Translations under genes and position numbers: made by a program
Shown here: one piece after another, positions 34,464-47,396 of the stretch
Numbering within the stretch: position 1 is the stretch's first letter
How the letters are laid out: the number at the start of each line of letters is the position of its first letter
Notes under the pieces: model-generated
Seen by the model: the letters and a program-made list of their open reading frames with translations, nothing else
Told to the model about the DNA's origin: nothing
The model's database searches: none
Source: Aegilops tauschii subsp. strangulata
Lineage: Eukaryota > Streptophyta > Magnoliopsida > Poales > Poaceae
Assembly (NCBI RefSeq): GCF_002575655.3
Contig: NC_053035.3
Coordinates: 374,519,792-374,583,791 of the forward strand
Direction of reading: 5' to 3'
DNA length: 64,000 nucleotides

Positions 34464-35233
34464 CTTCTGGGCCGGCTGGGCCTTCGGCCCAGTTCGGTCC
34501 GTGGGAAGTTTTTTTTAAAATACAGACAAAATAATAAAAACAGAAAAAAATACAAATAAAAAATATATTATATAGGCATATAATATATCAAAAAATTTAG
34601 AAAAAGATTTCCTACAGCATGAACATATTTCTAACGTCAAATAAAATCCACAAAAATTCTAATAATTCAAACAGTGCCTATATAATACCAAAATAATTTC
34701 AAATTTATTTCTCTTCAATTTTCTAATGTAGGGAATCATTTTACCCTAATTTCCTTATATTCTATTTTTGGAGAAAAATAATTTGAATAAAATCCCAATA
34801 ACTCCAAATTGAAAAATACTTTCAAAAGGGATTTTCAATTTGATTCTTTGAAACTCCCAACTCATATTTCATATGTTTTGAAGAAGTCATTTTATCTTCT
34901 CTCATGAAAATCATTGAGTTGCATGAAGTTTATGAATTGGAAATATTTCCGAATGAAATTCAAATCTTTTCAAAACCCTTTTTCATTTAATTAAATGGAA
35001 GAAGTCATGTCATCTTCTCTCTAGGCTTTTATTATGAAAATAATTTGAATTCATGGAGATCATAAATGCAAAATGAAAGTTTGGGAAAGTCCTTTTATTC
35101 CCTCTCATTTAACTTTCAAAAAGTTTCAAAATTTCACTCACTTTCAGTCAATCAATCACACAACAATCAAACAAACAATCAAAACTATTTATTTAATATA
35201 ACATTCCAAAGTTTAGAATTTTGGGATGTTACA
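34464..35233 (-). mobile_element. 3' LTR fragment of C (first about 770 bp)
   Basis: Matches 41188-41978 with small indels (for example an extra run near 41395). In minus orientation it begins tgtaacatcccaaaattc. The remaining about 2.3 kb of the LTR is lost at the junction with D (34463/34464), which falls within a shared ct. Confidence 0.88.
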
Positions 35234-36671
35234 AACCTACCACCCTTAAAATGAATCTCGTCCTCGAGATTCAGAGAGGCTAGAAAGTAAAAGGTTCGGT
35301 TCGGGGGTCTTCTCCAAATCCGTCAATCGTCACAGGGGTTCTCCTCAAAATCCATCAACTGACACGAAGGCCTGGGGTGCTACCACCCTTAGAAACATGG
35401 TTACGGTTCCATCAAAACTCATGTACTCCATCCTTATTGTTGGCAGGGTCGATCTTCTCAGATTCTCGGAAAAAATCCTACTCTGGCTCTTCCGATAGTG
35501 GCATAACCTTTTTACTCAATTCTCGTGTCCTTTCATCTTGGTACGGTTCTTCTGTGACTGGGTCTTCTTATCTGACGGGTCTGGCGCCAATACTAAACAA
35601 CTATCGATATCTCATGGTGGTCAACAATTTATGGTTTCTCCTGCAGGAAATGGGTCTGGGCTTCATTCTCACCGTATGACTTACGATTGGCAACAGCTGC
35701 CATGTACATGGGAAATTTTTTCATACCATTCTAAGGTTCAAACAAGGTTTTGATCGTCGTCTCTCTACTATAGGTAAGTCACTCAAATTTACCATCCCAT
35801 ATAGCAAGGCGAATAATAAGAGTAAGTCGGTATGGTGATCAATCCATCCCGCACCCAAATCATTACCTTGTATATGGTTTAGCGAATCTCGCATTCTAAC
35901 ACTCGGTCATCCTCACAAGCATTGCAGAATTTCTCTTGTCAACGAACTAAGTTCGGATAAATCCATGGATTCTGCAAGCCAAACAAACATCTAGCGTTCC
36001 TTCACAACTCTCAGGTTTTACGTTACTCCTATAAGATCGTCTGTTAACAAAGGCATATCCCATTCCAGGGTTTTTCCTTCTGCAAGAATGTCCTTGCTTC
36101 TTGGCAGGTCCTGGAGCCTGTGGGTTATGGCCTATCTCATCACTTGTAAACCCTGAACTCATCATCGGGGCAACTGATCATTATTCCAACATCCAGCTTC
36201 CTAGCATTCTTAAATCCATCCAATTGTACTATCTCCCTTCCTTCTATTGGTACCAAACTAAGACGTGATACTCAAACTCATCATGGAGTTGCAGTTGCTC
36301 CATATTACCAACATTATAACTCCTTTATACCCAATAGTACTTCATCCCTTCATACTCTTGGGGTATCCCACATATCGAGATAAAACTCGTACTTATTTTG
36401 TCCAAAGTCCACTCAGTGGAATTATCCTTATCTTTTCCAGGGGTCAAGTGTCCTCGCAGGGTACTACCACCCTTGACATGCACATATTCATCCATAGACC
36501 ATATTTCTCATATCCTCGAAAATGGTCAACATCTTTCCTCATATAGTAACAACTCATAAAATCCAAATCAGTACCCATGATACTAACTTTATTGATTCAC
36601 AAATTATTACAATCTCCTGTATTTCCATTACAGCCTCAACTCAATACCAATATACAAAAGAAATGTTCCCT

Positions 36672-36710
<39 letters not shown>

Positions 36711-36732
36711 TATTTCTTTGTTGCAAACTCAA
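35234..36732 (-). other. 3' internal region of C
   Basis: After the polypurine tract no conserved ORF is seen. Pol would normally be expected here in an autonomous element; no motif is readable, so this is probably unrelated filler sequence or fully decayed. Contains the microsatellite at 36672-36711. Confidence 0.5.
36672..36711. repeat. (TAC)13 microsatellite
   Basis: About thirteen perfect trinucleotide repeats in the internal region of C, just 3' of gag in element orientation. Confidence 0.95.
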
Positions 36733-37715
36733 CTAGTTAGCACAAGCCTCCTTCTCTTTGGGACAATCCCTGGCAAAGTGCCCTACTCCATTACAATGGA
36801 AACATGTTACTTCTGACAAGTCTCGTGGTTTCCTTGTGATTTCAAAGCCTCCTTGGGTCCTCGGCTTCCTTTTTGGGCAACTGCTGAAGTAGTGCCCTGA
36901 CTCCTTGCACCTGAAACAGGTGATATGACTCAGGTCCTTCCTGGTATCCAATCTACTTCTCTTCCTGGACTTTTCCATTCCAATCAGGGCTTCTATTTCC
37001 TGTGGGTCATACTCTACTTCCTCTGTCAGGAATTCTACTAGATCCCCATTCAAACAATTCTGGGAGATGTGTCCTTCTTCTCCACATGAATAGCATGACT
37101 TGATGCAGGGTTTAATTGGGTCTTCTTTGGGTGTGTCCTCCACCTCTTCTTTCATCACAGGTTCATCTAAAATTTCCATGAGGGCTCCTTTCATTGCTTC
37201 TTTCTTATGCTGGATGGTTCTTTGTACCATGGGGTAAATGTGACACTGAGCAGGGTAGTGGGTAGTCCCTTCACACAAGAAACAAGTAATCTGCCTAGTT
37301 GGGCATTCTTCCTCTGGGTGACTTTCTGCACAATGAGGGCATTCATCCTTGTGTTCCTTATGGTTGTGTCCTATTTCTCCACAGAGCTTGCATGCACAAG
37401 GTTTCTTCGTATAATTTCCATAAGGCTTCAAGTTCTGGGACTCAAGACAAGAACTTTGCAGAGTCAACTTAAATTCTTTTCAAGTGGTTACTCCTTGCCA
37501 TCCATATTGATGGTTTGGTACATCCTCCACCAAGTAGCAGCACCTCTTTCGAAGCACTAAAGAGCATGCTGGGCCATATCCTTTTCGGCCATAGTGTTAC
37601 TCTCCAAATGATCTTCCATGTTCTGAATCCATTGGCCCGTCTCCATTTGACTTATTGGTCCTGGAAAGGTGAGTTCATCTCCATAAATCCTCTATTGGTT
37701 CCAAGGGTTTTGGGG
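36733..37715 (-). pseudogene. gag of C with five zinc knuckles (broken)
   Basis: An upstream part with stops (about 37715-37470) keeps gag signatures (WIQNMEDHLES, GAATWWRMYQ). It shifts frame into the open stretch 37467-36733 (244 aa). That stretch has five Cys/His clusters: CKLCGEIGHNHKEHKDEC, CFLCEGTTHYPAQC, CYSCGEEGHISQNC, CFRCKESGHYFSSC and CFHCNGVGHFARDC. Four fit CX2CX4HX4C. The first is longer and atypical. Acidic and basic linkers separate them. Gag zinc knuckles bind RNA during packaging, and most plant gypsy gags have one, so five is unusual. The ORF resembles a CNBP-like zinc-knuckle protein, but position and upstream gag core identify it as gag. Confidence 0.75.
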
Positions 37716-38889
37716 TGAGATAAGAGAGACAGGGAGGGATACACACAATACAAACAAAAGTTTTGAGAAGACAGATTTTATTTGTGGCTGTCGGAAAAAC
37801 ATCAAACAAATGACAGCTCACAAACGTCACATCTAACGTAAGTATATAACAAGCGTTTGGTCTTCTAAAGGTTAATAAATCTTCAAAGTCACCAAACTCT
37901 TCAAGTCTTGATCATGTCTCTAATGGCTTCTTCCGATCGTGCTTGACTTTCTCAAGTTATTTTGCCAGATCTTCTCTGTTGATGCGAAGTCTCTCGTGGA
38001 ATCCTTTAATATTCTGGAGTTGCATTCCAAACTTTTGGGTTTCAACATCCTTGGCAGGAACCATGTCCTAATGTACTTCAGTTCCTGACGAATCTCCGGT
38101 GTCTCGAGGTTTTACTCCTCCAGCTTGGCTACTTCCAGCTTCTGGGTCCTGAGTTCTTTAGGAAATGCTTCCTTGTCAAATACAGCTTCCTGCAGATCTA
38201 TCTTAACTTCTTGATGTAACACTCCAGATCCTGGCGGTACACCAGCTAAGGTTAAAACTTCGTCTTGCTGATAGGTGCTCCATTAACCTTCTTGCCATCC
38301 AATCCTTCCAAAGAAATGCATGCTTAACTCAGCACGATGGCAATAGCATAAGCGGGCGATAACACCACGGTTAGCCGTGTCTATGCCCATGTTACTGCCA
38401 TGAGCTTTCATTCCATAATTGATATCTCATGTCTTAGGGTTTTCTTAACAAAAACTTTGAGTTCTAATGCTCCATGTTCCGGTCTTTCTCCGACACACCT
38501 TGATCTCGGGTATTGACAGCTTTAATAGTCTCACAAGTCCCATAAGGGTAACTTTCCTAGGTCATACCAATCTCGGAATTCTTCAGAGCCTTAAAATTCT
38601 CCTAGTCTTCGGAGTCTTCAACCGTTGTAGTTTCCATTCTTCTAATGCCCACTAAAATCCTTTTCATTTCAAAATGGTCTTAGCTGTTCGATATCTTGTA
38701 CTTCTTGGAGTGGTCTCATCAGTCGAATCATCATGGTCAAAAGGGGAAAGGGGTATAGTCTCACTAAAAGGGAATATTTGAATAAGCTTAGAAGAGAAGA
38801 GAGGTAACAGATCTTTTGAAAAAGAATTTGTAGAGAAAATCTTTCCTATGGGCTTGCCAGTTTCTAGGGGTCACGTCCTACAGTCAACA
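37716..38889 (-). other. Leader and decayed gag N-terminal region of C
   Basis: Lies between the primer-binding site and recognisable gag. Contains 'cttgatcatg' and 'ttccttgtc' type segments without an open frame. Coding for the gag N-terminus is likely but broken beyond reading. Confidence 0.45.
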
Positions 38890-38907
38890 TGTGCTATGAT
38901 ACCATCT
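38890..38907 (-). other. Primer-binding site of C
   Basis: On the minus strand, directly after the LTR end, the sequence agaTGGTATCATAGCAC resembles the complement of initiator tRNA-Met (tggtatcagagc) with one mismatch. It establishes the minus orientation and marks the adjacent LTR as the 5' LTR. Confidence 0.7.
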
Positions 38908-41900
38908 TGTAGCGACCCGACCCCAGACGGTCAAGTCTCCGTGCTTAAGTGTCATCCCTGGATCGGTATGCTGACACACACAGTACTCGAGGATTTATAA
39001 CAGAGGTAAATCACATGTATAAAGTAACTTAAATACTATTACCTCAATCCAACTAGCGGAAGTAACAAAGGTTGTGGATTCCCATCAACACCAACTGCAA
39101 AGTTGAGTGTAGAAATCGTAACCCTAACGTATCACTTATTCGTCGTAAGAATCCTGCAACATGAGACGTTGCAGCCACAAAGGGTCAGTACATTGAATGC
39201 ACTGGCAATTTCACACTGTAGAGTAATGATGAATAATGGCTATCACTAAATGCATATTTGGCTGGTGGAGGCTCTGGGTTTAGTTTTGCACAAAGCTAAT
39301 TTTTCCCTACAACAAAGTAATAAATTTTATTTAACTACAAAGTTTGTTGAAAAACATTGAGAAGGTTCCTCCAACTCAATCCCAATTAAAAGTTAACAAC
39401 CCAACAAATTAATTAAGTAACGTGATGAGATCAACATGATAATTCAAGAACCAGATACTCAAGATGTCCATAACCGGGGACACGGCTAATCATGATTAGT
39501 TTGTACACTCTGCAGAGGTTTGCGCACTTTTCCTCACAAGACTCGATCTCCTCCGTTGAATTTCTCGCACTACATGGTGTTTGAGAAACGAATGATCGAG
39601 ACAGAGTCTTTCCGAAGCATTAACTCTTTACTCTAGGTAGACAGTTACACCTACTTTCCCCTACATCTGCTAGCCTACCACTGAAAGTGGTCACACAACA
39701 TACTCAACTATGCCAGAGCCCATAATGGCTTGTGGCTGCACACTGAAGTTTCTAGCATGAATAATCTTATGACCCCTTTGAGCCTGGGTGGCATTCCATA
39801 GGGTGATCACACGGGTACTCCGGGATCCCCTTGGGTAAGCACTGGGTTCTCCAGGTGCCCGGGCAAACCACTGGGTGCTCCAGGGTGCCCCAACCATTCC
39901 ACCCAGATGTGTATTAAAGTAGCCACCTTAAGTATCCCTTAGTTAATCATAACTCTCACATCTTTCATGGATTCTCTCAAGACCAAACCACGTCTACGAG
40001 CATAGCATAATAGTAAGCATAACATAGTAATACCCAGGGGTTGAATGCAAGACAATAGGTTCCTACCTCATCAACTACTTCCCAATACCCACATGTTATC
40101 ATATCCTACTCATGCAATGTTTGAGGGTTGAAACTAATGCATAAAAACTGGGTAATGAAAGGTATGATCAAAGTGTAAACTTGCCTTGTATGGTTGATGA
40201 AGATGATTCGCACTCCTAACTCCTGATAGTTCTACTCGTCACACTCCGGTCAATCTATCGTAAGCAAGTAATAGTAACCACACATAAGCAATCATGTAAA
40301 AGAATCGAAGAAAAGATCTCGAAAACTTTGAAAACAAGCAAACAACTCTTGCAACAGAAAACAATTTCTGACAGTACCAAATTGAGTGAATTTGGCCTTA
40401 TCAGAAAGTTTAGGTCAAGAGCTTCAATTTGCAAAAAGAATCAACTAAATCGGAGTTAACAAACTCAAGTTACGATCAAACGAAGTTTGAATTCAAATCT
40501 GTTTGAAATCAAATTTTAAACTTTCAAAAACATGTTCAAGTTGATTATCTGGATAGAGGAGATCATAACGAAGAAGTGGGCGTTGGTTTCGTTGGCAAAG
40601 GTTTGAAGAACAGGGACTAATCTGCAAATAAAATATTCACGAATGGGTCCCTGGCCGAAAATAAAAAGAAAAAGAAAGATCTATACAACGAACGTTCACT
40701 ACTGAACCCTAAACTATGAACGCGTTCGCTCCAGATGCTTAAACAACGAACGCTCTCTAAATAACCTAACTAAATAATAAAACCGGTTTTAAAGAAAACC
40801 AAAGAAAAACCTAAAAAAATAAACCGGACAGGGGCGGTTTATTACCGGTTCACCAAGAAAACCGGCAACGGTGGTGGTTACTCCGGCGAGACGGGACGGC
40901 GGCGCGGCGGCTCCGGCAAGATGCGGCAACGACGGCGGTGGCGCGGGGCTACGGCGGCAGTGGGGCGGGTGCGGTAGCGGCGCGGCGGCGGCGATCTGCG
41001 GTGCGGCGCTGCGCGGCGGCGCAAGTGCGGGCGAGGGCGGCGGCTGTGAGGGAGAGAGGGGGCCAGGCCTCGCCTTATATAGGCGGGGAGGCATGGGGAG
41101 GAGGCAAGGGGCGGCGGTCGACGGTGTCCACGTCGGGGACGGCGGCGGTGTCCGGCGCGTGCACGCGAGGTAGGCGGCGGCGTCCTGGGCCGGCTCGGCC
41201 TTCGGCCCAGTTCGGTCCGCGGGAAGTTTTTTTAATATAGACAAAAGAATAAAAACAGAAAAATAAATACAAATAAAAAATAGTATATAGGCATATAATA
41301 TATCAAAATTTTCAGAAAAATATTTCCTACAGCATGAACATATTTCTAACGTCAAATAAAATCCACAAAAATTCTAATAATTCAAACAGTGCTACTGCTA
41401 CAATAAAACTCAATAAAAACATTTTAAAATACTAAAATAATTTCAAATTTAATTCTCTTCAATTTTCTAATGTAGGGAATCATTTTACCCTAATTTCCTT
41501 ATATTCTATTTTTGGAGAAAAATAATTTGAATAAAATCCCAATAACTCCAAATTGAAAAATACTTTCAAAAGGGATTTTCAAATTTGATTCTTCAAAACT
41601 CCCAACTCATATTTCATATGTTTTGAAGAAGTCATTTTATCTTCTCTCATGAAAATCATTGAGTTGCATCAAGTTTATGAATTGGAAATATTTATGAATG
41701 AAATTCAAATCTTTTCAAAACCCTTTTTCATTTAATTAAATGGAAGAAGTCATGTCATTTTCTCTCTAGGGTTTTATGATGAAAAGAATTTGAATTCATG
41801 GAGATCATAAATGCAAAATGAAAGTTTGGGAAAGTCCTTTTATTCCCTCTCATTTAACTTTCAAAAAGTTTCAAAATTTCACTCACTTTCAGTCAATCAA

Positions 41901-41978
41901 TCACACAACAATCAAACAAACAATCAAAACTATTTATTTAATATAACATTCCAAAATTTAGAATTTTGGGATGTTACA
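38908..41978 (-). mobile_element. 5' LTR of C (3071 bp)
   Basis: The plus strand reads tgtagcgacccgacccc ... ttgggatgttaca, giving TG...CA on the minus strand. A TATA candidate (minus ctatataagg, about 41075-41084) sits at the edge of a very GC-rich block (40860-41180). The next five bases, gtaga, resemble Angela's ttaga and may be the remaining half of the target duplication. Confidence 0.82.
40860..41180. promoter_or_regulatory. GC-rich CpG-dense promoter/leader block in the C LTR
   Basis: About 320 bases of cgg/gcg-rich DNA within an otherwise AT-rich LTR. The TATA candidate lies at 41075-41084 on the minus strand, so the block at 40860-41070 would be the transcribed leader. Overlapping Ala/Gly/Arg-rich ORFs on both strands are composition artefacts. 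Confidence 0.6.
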
Positions 41979-42410
41979 GTAGAGCACCTTTATAATCACC
42001 CAGTTACGTTGGACGTTTGGTAGCACACAAGGTGTTCCTCCGGTATTCGGGAGTTGCATAATCTCATAGTCTGAGGAACATGTATAAGTCATGAAGAAAG
42101 CAGTAGCAATGAAACTGTAATGATCATAATGCTAAGCTAACGAATGGGTCAAGTCAATCACATCATTCTCTAATGATGTGATCCCGTTAATCAAATGACA
42201 ACTCATGTCTATGGCTAGGAAACTTAACCATCTTTGATTCAACGAGCTAGTCAAGTAGAGGCATACTAGTGACATTCTGTTTGTCTATGTATTCACACAT
42301 GTACTAAGTTTCCGGTTAATACAATTCTAGCATGAATAATAAACATTTATCATGATATAAGGAAATATAAATAACAACTTTATTATTGCCTCTAGGGCAT
42401 ATTTCCTTCA
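41979..42410 (-). mobile_element. 3' LTR of Angela element A, second piece
   Basis: Collinear with 56699-57131 of the 5' LTR and ends gcatatttccttca. A minus-strand polypurine tract (aagtgggacac) abuts at 42411. Confidence 0.92.
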
Positions 42411-45300
42411 GTGTCCCACTTGCACTAGAGTCAATTATCTAGTTCACATCGTCATGTGATTAACACCAATAGTTCACATCTTTATGTGATTAGTTCACAT
42501 CTCTATGTGACTAATACTCAAAGGATTTACTAGAGTCAATAATCTAGTTCACATCGCTATGTGATTAACACCCAAAGAGTACAAAGGTGCGATCATGTTT
42601 TGCTTGTGAGAGAAGCTTAGTCAATGGGTTTGTCACATTCAGAGCCGTATGTATTTTACAAATTTTCTATGTCTACAATGCTCTGCATGGAGCTACTCTA
42701 GCTAATTGCTCCCACTTTCAATATGTATCTGGATGTTGACTTAGAGTCATCCAGATCGGTGTCAAAGCTTGCATCGACGTAACTCTTTACGACGAACTCT
42801 TTATCACCTCCATAACCGAGAAATATTTCCTTAGTCCTCTAAGGATAATTTTGACCAATGTCCAGTGATCTAATCCTAGATCAAAATTGTACTCCCTTGC
42901 CAAACTCAAGGCAGGGTATATAATAGGTCTGGTACACAGCATGGCATACCTTATAGAACCAATGGCTGAGGCATAGGGAATGACTTTCATTCTCCCTCTA
43001 TCTTTTGCCGTGGTCGGGCTTTGAGTCTTACTCAACTTCACACGTTGCAACACAGGCAAGAACTCTTTCTTTGACTGTTCCATTTTGAACTACTTCAAAA
43101 ACTTGTCAAGGTATGTACTCATTGAAAAAACTTATCAAGCATCTTGATCTATCTCTATAGATCTTGATGCTCAATATGTAAGCAGCTTAACCGAGGTCTT
43201 TCTTTGAAAAACTCATTTCAAACACTCCTTTATGTTTTCCAAAAAATTCTACATCATTTCCGATCGACAATATGCCATTCACATATACTTATCAGAAATG
43301 TTGTAGTGCTCCCACTCACTTTCTTGCAAATACAGGCTTCACCGCAAGTCCATATAAAACTATATGCTTTGATCAACTTATCAAAGCGTATATTCCAACT
43401 CCGAGATGCTTGCTCCAGTCCATAGATGGATCACTGGAGTTTGCACATTTTGTTAGCACCTTTAGGATTGACAAAACCTTCTTGTTGCATCATATACAAC
43501 TCTTCTTTAAGAAATCCATTAAGGAATGCAATTTTTACATCCATTTGCCAGATTTCATAAAATGTGGCAATTGCTAACATGATTCGGACAGACTTAAGCA
43601 TCGCTACGAGCGAGAAAATCTCATCGTAGTCAACACCTTGAACTTGTCGAAAACCTTTTGTGACAATTCGAGATTTATAGATAGTAACACTACTATCAGC
43701 GTCTGTCTTCCTCTTGAAGATCCATTTATTCTCAATGGCTTGTCGATCATCGGGCAATTCCACCAAATTCCATACTTTGTTTTCATACATGGATCCTATC
43801 TCAGATTTCATGGCCTTAAACCATTTCGCGGAATTTGGGCTCATCATCGCTTCCTCATAGTTCGTAGGTTCGTCATGGTCTAGTAACATGACTTCCAGAA
43901 CCGCGAAACGTACTCTGGTTGACCTACGAGGTTCGGTAGTAAATTGATCTGAAGTTTCATGATCATCATCATTAACTTCCTCACTAATTGGTGTAGACAT
44001 CACTCGAACTAATTTCTGTGATGAACTACATTCCAATTCGGGAGAAGGTACAATTACCTCATCAAGTTCTACTTTCCTCCCACTCACTTCTTTCGAGAGA
44101 AACTTCTTCTCTAGAAAGAATCCATTCTTAGCAACAAAGATCTTTCCTTCGGATCTGTGATAGAAGGTGTACCCAACATTTTCTTTTGGGTATCCTATGA
44201 AGACGCACTTCTCCGATTTGCGTTCGAGCTTATCAGGTTGAAACTTTTCCACATAAGCATCGCAACCCCAAACTTTAAGAAACGACAGCTTAGGTTTCTA
44301 GCCAAACCATAGTTCATACGGTGTCGTCTCAACGGATTAGACGGTGCCCTATTTAACGTGAATGTAGCTGTCTCAAATGCATAACCCCAAAACGATCATG
44401 GGAAATCGGTAAGAGACATCATAGATTGCACTATATCCAATAAAGTACGGTTATGACGTTCGGACACACCATTATGTTGTGGTGTTCCAGGTGGCATGAA
44501 TTTGTGAAACTATTCCACATTGTTTTAATTTAAGACCAAACTCGTAACTCAAATATTCGTCTCCGCGATCAAATCGTAGAAACTTTATTTTCTTGTTACG
44601 ATGATTTTCCACTTCACTCTGAAATTCTTTGAACTTTTCAAATGTTTCAGACTTATGCTTCATCAAGTAGATATACCCATATCTGCTCAAATCATCTGTG
44701 AAGGTCAGAAAATAACGATACCCGCCGCGAGCCTCAACACTCATCGGACCGCATACATCAGTATGTATTATTTCTAATAAGTCAGTTGCTCGCTCCATTG
44801 TTCCGGAGAACGGAGTCTTAGTCATCTTGCCCATGAGGCATGGTTCGCAAGCATCAAGTGATTCCAAAAGCCCATCAGCATGGAGTTTCTTCATGCGCTT
44901 TACACCAATATGACCTAAATGGCAGTGCCACAAATAAGTTGCACTATCATTATTAATTTTGCATCTTTTGGCTTCAATATTATGAATATGTGTATCACTA
45001 CGATTGAGATTCAATAAACCATTTATATTGAGTGTATGACCATAGAAGGGTTTATTCATGTAAATAGAACAACAATTATTCTTTGACTTAAATGAATAAC
45101 CATATTGCAATAAACATGATCCAATCATATTCATGCTCAGCGCAAACACCAAATAACATTTATTTTAGGTTCAACACTAATCTCGAAGGTAAAGGGGGTG
45201 TGCGATGGTGATCTTATCAACCTTGGAATCACTTCCAACACACATCATCACCTCGCCCTTAACTGGTCTCTATTTATTTTGCAACTCTCGTTTTGAGTTA
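42411..45300 (-). pseudogene. Angela pol: integrase, RT, RNase H (heavily decayed)
   Basis: In minus orientation: 45152-44472 has the GAG-pre-integrase segment (LWHCHLGHIGVKRMKKLH), zinc-type CEPCLMGKM, and integrase core with IHTDVCGPM and FDRGDEYLS (the family usually has GGEYLS). 44252-43431 has RT (EAMMSPNSAKWFKAMKSE, NKWIFKRKTDADSS, KSRIVTKGF, WQMDVKIAFLNG). 43083-42787 is the RT/RNase H boundary (LPVLQRVKLSKTQSP, YASAIGSIRYAM). The stretch at 43100-43430 that should hold YVDD has many stops and no readable YVDD box. The order integrase before RT is the copia order. Angela/BARE/WIS family. Not functional. Confidence 0.88.
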
Positions 45301-46195
45301 CTACTCTTAGCAACTGAACCAGTATCAAATATCGAGGGTTGATATAAACACTAGTAAAGTACACATCAATAACATGTATATCCAATATACCTTTGTTCAC
45401 TATGCCATCCTTCTTATCCGCCAAGTATCTAGGGCAGTTCCACTTCCAGTGACCATTTCCTTTGCAGTAGAAGCACTCAGTTTCAGGCTTGGGTCTAGCT
45501 TAGGGCTTCTTCATGGGAGTGGCAACTTACTTGCCATTCTTCTTGAAGTTCCCTTTCTTTCCCTTGCCCTTTTACTTGAAACTAGTGGTCTTGTCAACCA
45601 TCAACACTTGATGCTTTTTCTTGATTTCTACCTTCGCTGATTTCAGCATCGCGAAGAGCTTTGGGAATCGTTTCCGTTATCCCTTGCATATTATAGTTCA
45701 TCACAAAGTTCTAGTAACTTGGTGATAGTGACTAGAGAACTCTGTCAATCACTATCTTACCGGGAAGATTAACTCCCACTTGATTCAAGTGATTGTACTA
45801 CTCAGACATTCTAAGCACATGCTCACTCGTTGAGCTATTCTCCTCCATCTTGTAGGCAAAGTACTGTCAGAGGTCTCATACCTCTTGACACGGGCATGAG
45901 AATGAGATTCCAATTTCAACTCTTGGAACATCTTATATGCTCTGTGGCGTTCAAAACAGTTTTGAAGTCCCGGTTCTAAGCCGTAAAGCATGGTGCACTA
46001 AACTATCAAGTAGTCATCATACCGAGCTTGTCAAACGTTCATAACGTCTGTATCTGCTCCTGCAATAGGTATGTCACCTAGCGGTGCATAAAGGACATAA
46101 TTCTTGTGTGAAGCAATGAGGATAATCCTCAGATCACGGGCCAAGTCCGCATCTTTGCTACGAACATTTTTCAACTTAGTTTTCTCTAGGAACAT
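45301..46195 (-). pseudogene. Angela gag (broken)
   Basis: Begins at the ATG at 46195 (MFLEKTKLKNVRSKDADL) and continues into LYAPLGDIPIAG. It has stops near 46030 and 46003, and a later frame MLYGLEPGLQNCFERHRAYKMFQELKLE (45991-45785). The zinc knuckle CFYCKGNGHWKWNC lies at about 45435-45480. This is the N-to-C order of BARE/Angela gag. Several stops and frame changes make it non-functional. Confidence 0.82.
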
Positions 46196-46752
46196 ATAAA
46201 AAAATAAACGAGGAGCTAGATCGCGAGCTATTGATCTACAACATAGTTATGCAAATACTATCAGGACTAAGTTCATGATAAATTAAAGTTCAATTAATCA
46301 TATTACTTAAGAACTCCCACTTAGATAGACATCCCTCTAGTCATCTAAATGATCACGTGATCCAAATCAACTAAACCATGTCCGATCATCACGTGAGATG
46401 GAGTAATTTTCAATGGTGAACATCACTATGTTGATCATATCTACTATATGATTCACGCTCGACCTTTCGGTCTCCAGTGTTCTGAGGCCATATCTGAATA
46501 TGCTAGGCTTGTCAAGTTTAACCCGAGTATTCCGCGTGTGCAAAACTGGCTTGCACCCGTTGTATGTGAACGTAGAGCTTATCACACCCGATCATCACGT
46601 GGTGTCTCGGCACGACGAACTGTCGCAACGGTGCATACTCAGGGAGAACACTTATACCTTGAAATTTAGTGGGAGATCATCTTACAATGCTACCGCCAAA
46701 CTAAGCAAAATAAGATGCATAAAGGATAAACATCACATGCAATAAAAATATC
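46196..46752 (-). other. Angela 5' leader, distal part
   Basis: Untranslated leader typical of BARE/Angela elements between the primer-binding site and gag, with no supported ORF. It is interrupted at 46752 by element B and resumes at 54672. Confidence 0.75.
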
Positions 46753-47396
46753 TAAAAGATCGTGGATGTCGCCTAGAGGGGGGGTGAATAGGCGCTTTAA
46801 AATAATTACGGTTTAGTCTTGAACAAATGCGGAATAAACCTAACGGTTAATTTGTCAAGCACAAAACCTAAAACAACTAGGCTCACCTATGTGCACCAAC
46901 AAGTTATGCTAAGCAAGATAAACAACTATGTGATAGCAAGATATATAACAAGGAACACTACGGCTATCACAAAGTAAAGTGCATAAGTAAAGGGGCTCGG
47001 GTAAGAGATAACCGAGGCACGCGGAGACGACGATGTATCCCGAAGTTCACACCCTTGCGGATGCTAATCTCCGTTTGGAGCGGTGTGGAGGCACAATGCT
47101 CCCCAAGAAGCCACTAGGGCCACCGTAATCTCCTCACGCCCTCGCACAATGCAAGATGCCGTGATTCCACTAAGGGACCCTTGAGGGCGGTCACCGAACC
47201 CGTACAAATGGCAACCCTTGGGGGCGGTCACCGAACCCGTACACTTTGGCAACCCTTGGGGGCGGTCACCGGTACCCATCAAATTGCTCGGGGCGATCTC
47301 CACAACCTAATTGGAGACCCCGACGCTTGCCCGGAGCTTTACACCACAATGATTGAGCTCCGAACACCACCAACCGTCTAGGGCGCCCAAGCACCC

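Larger units (their letters stand above)
34464..41978 (-). mobile_element. Non-autonomous gag-only gypsy element C
   Basis: Minus-strand element. 5' LTR 38908-41978 (3.07 kb), primer-binding site at 38890-38907, degenerate gag at 36733-37715, polypurine tract (minus strand aagggtggtaggt) at 35234-35248, and 3' LTR fragment 34464-35233. The internal region is only 3.7 kb and has no protease, RT, RNase H or integrase motif. The right end joins Angela LTR at 41979. The left end is trimmed where it meets D. Confidence 0.78.

Noticed and set aside
36733..37467. Host CNBP-like zinc-knuckle gene
   Set aside because: A decayed gag core precedes it in the same orientation, and it lies between a primer-binding site and a polypurine tract, so it is gag of element C.
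40871..41355. Ala/Gly/Pro-rich ORFs in the C LTR
   Set aside because: Produced by CGG/GCG-rich sequence on both strands; the segment is the LTR promoter and leader.
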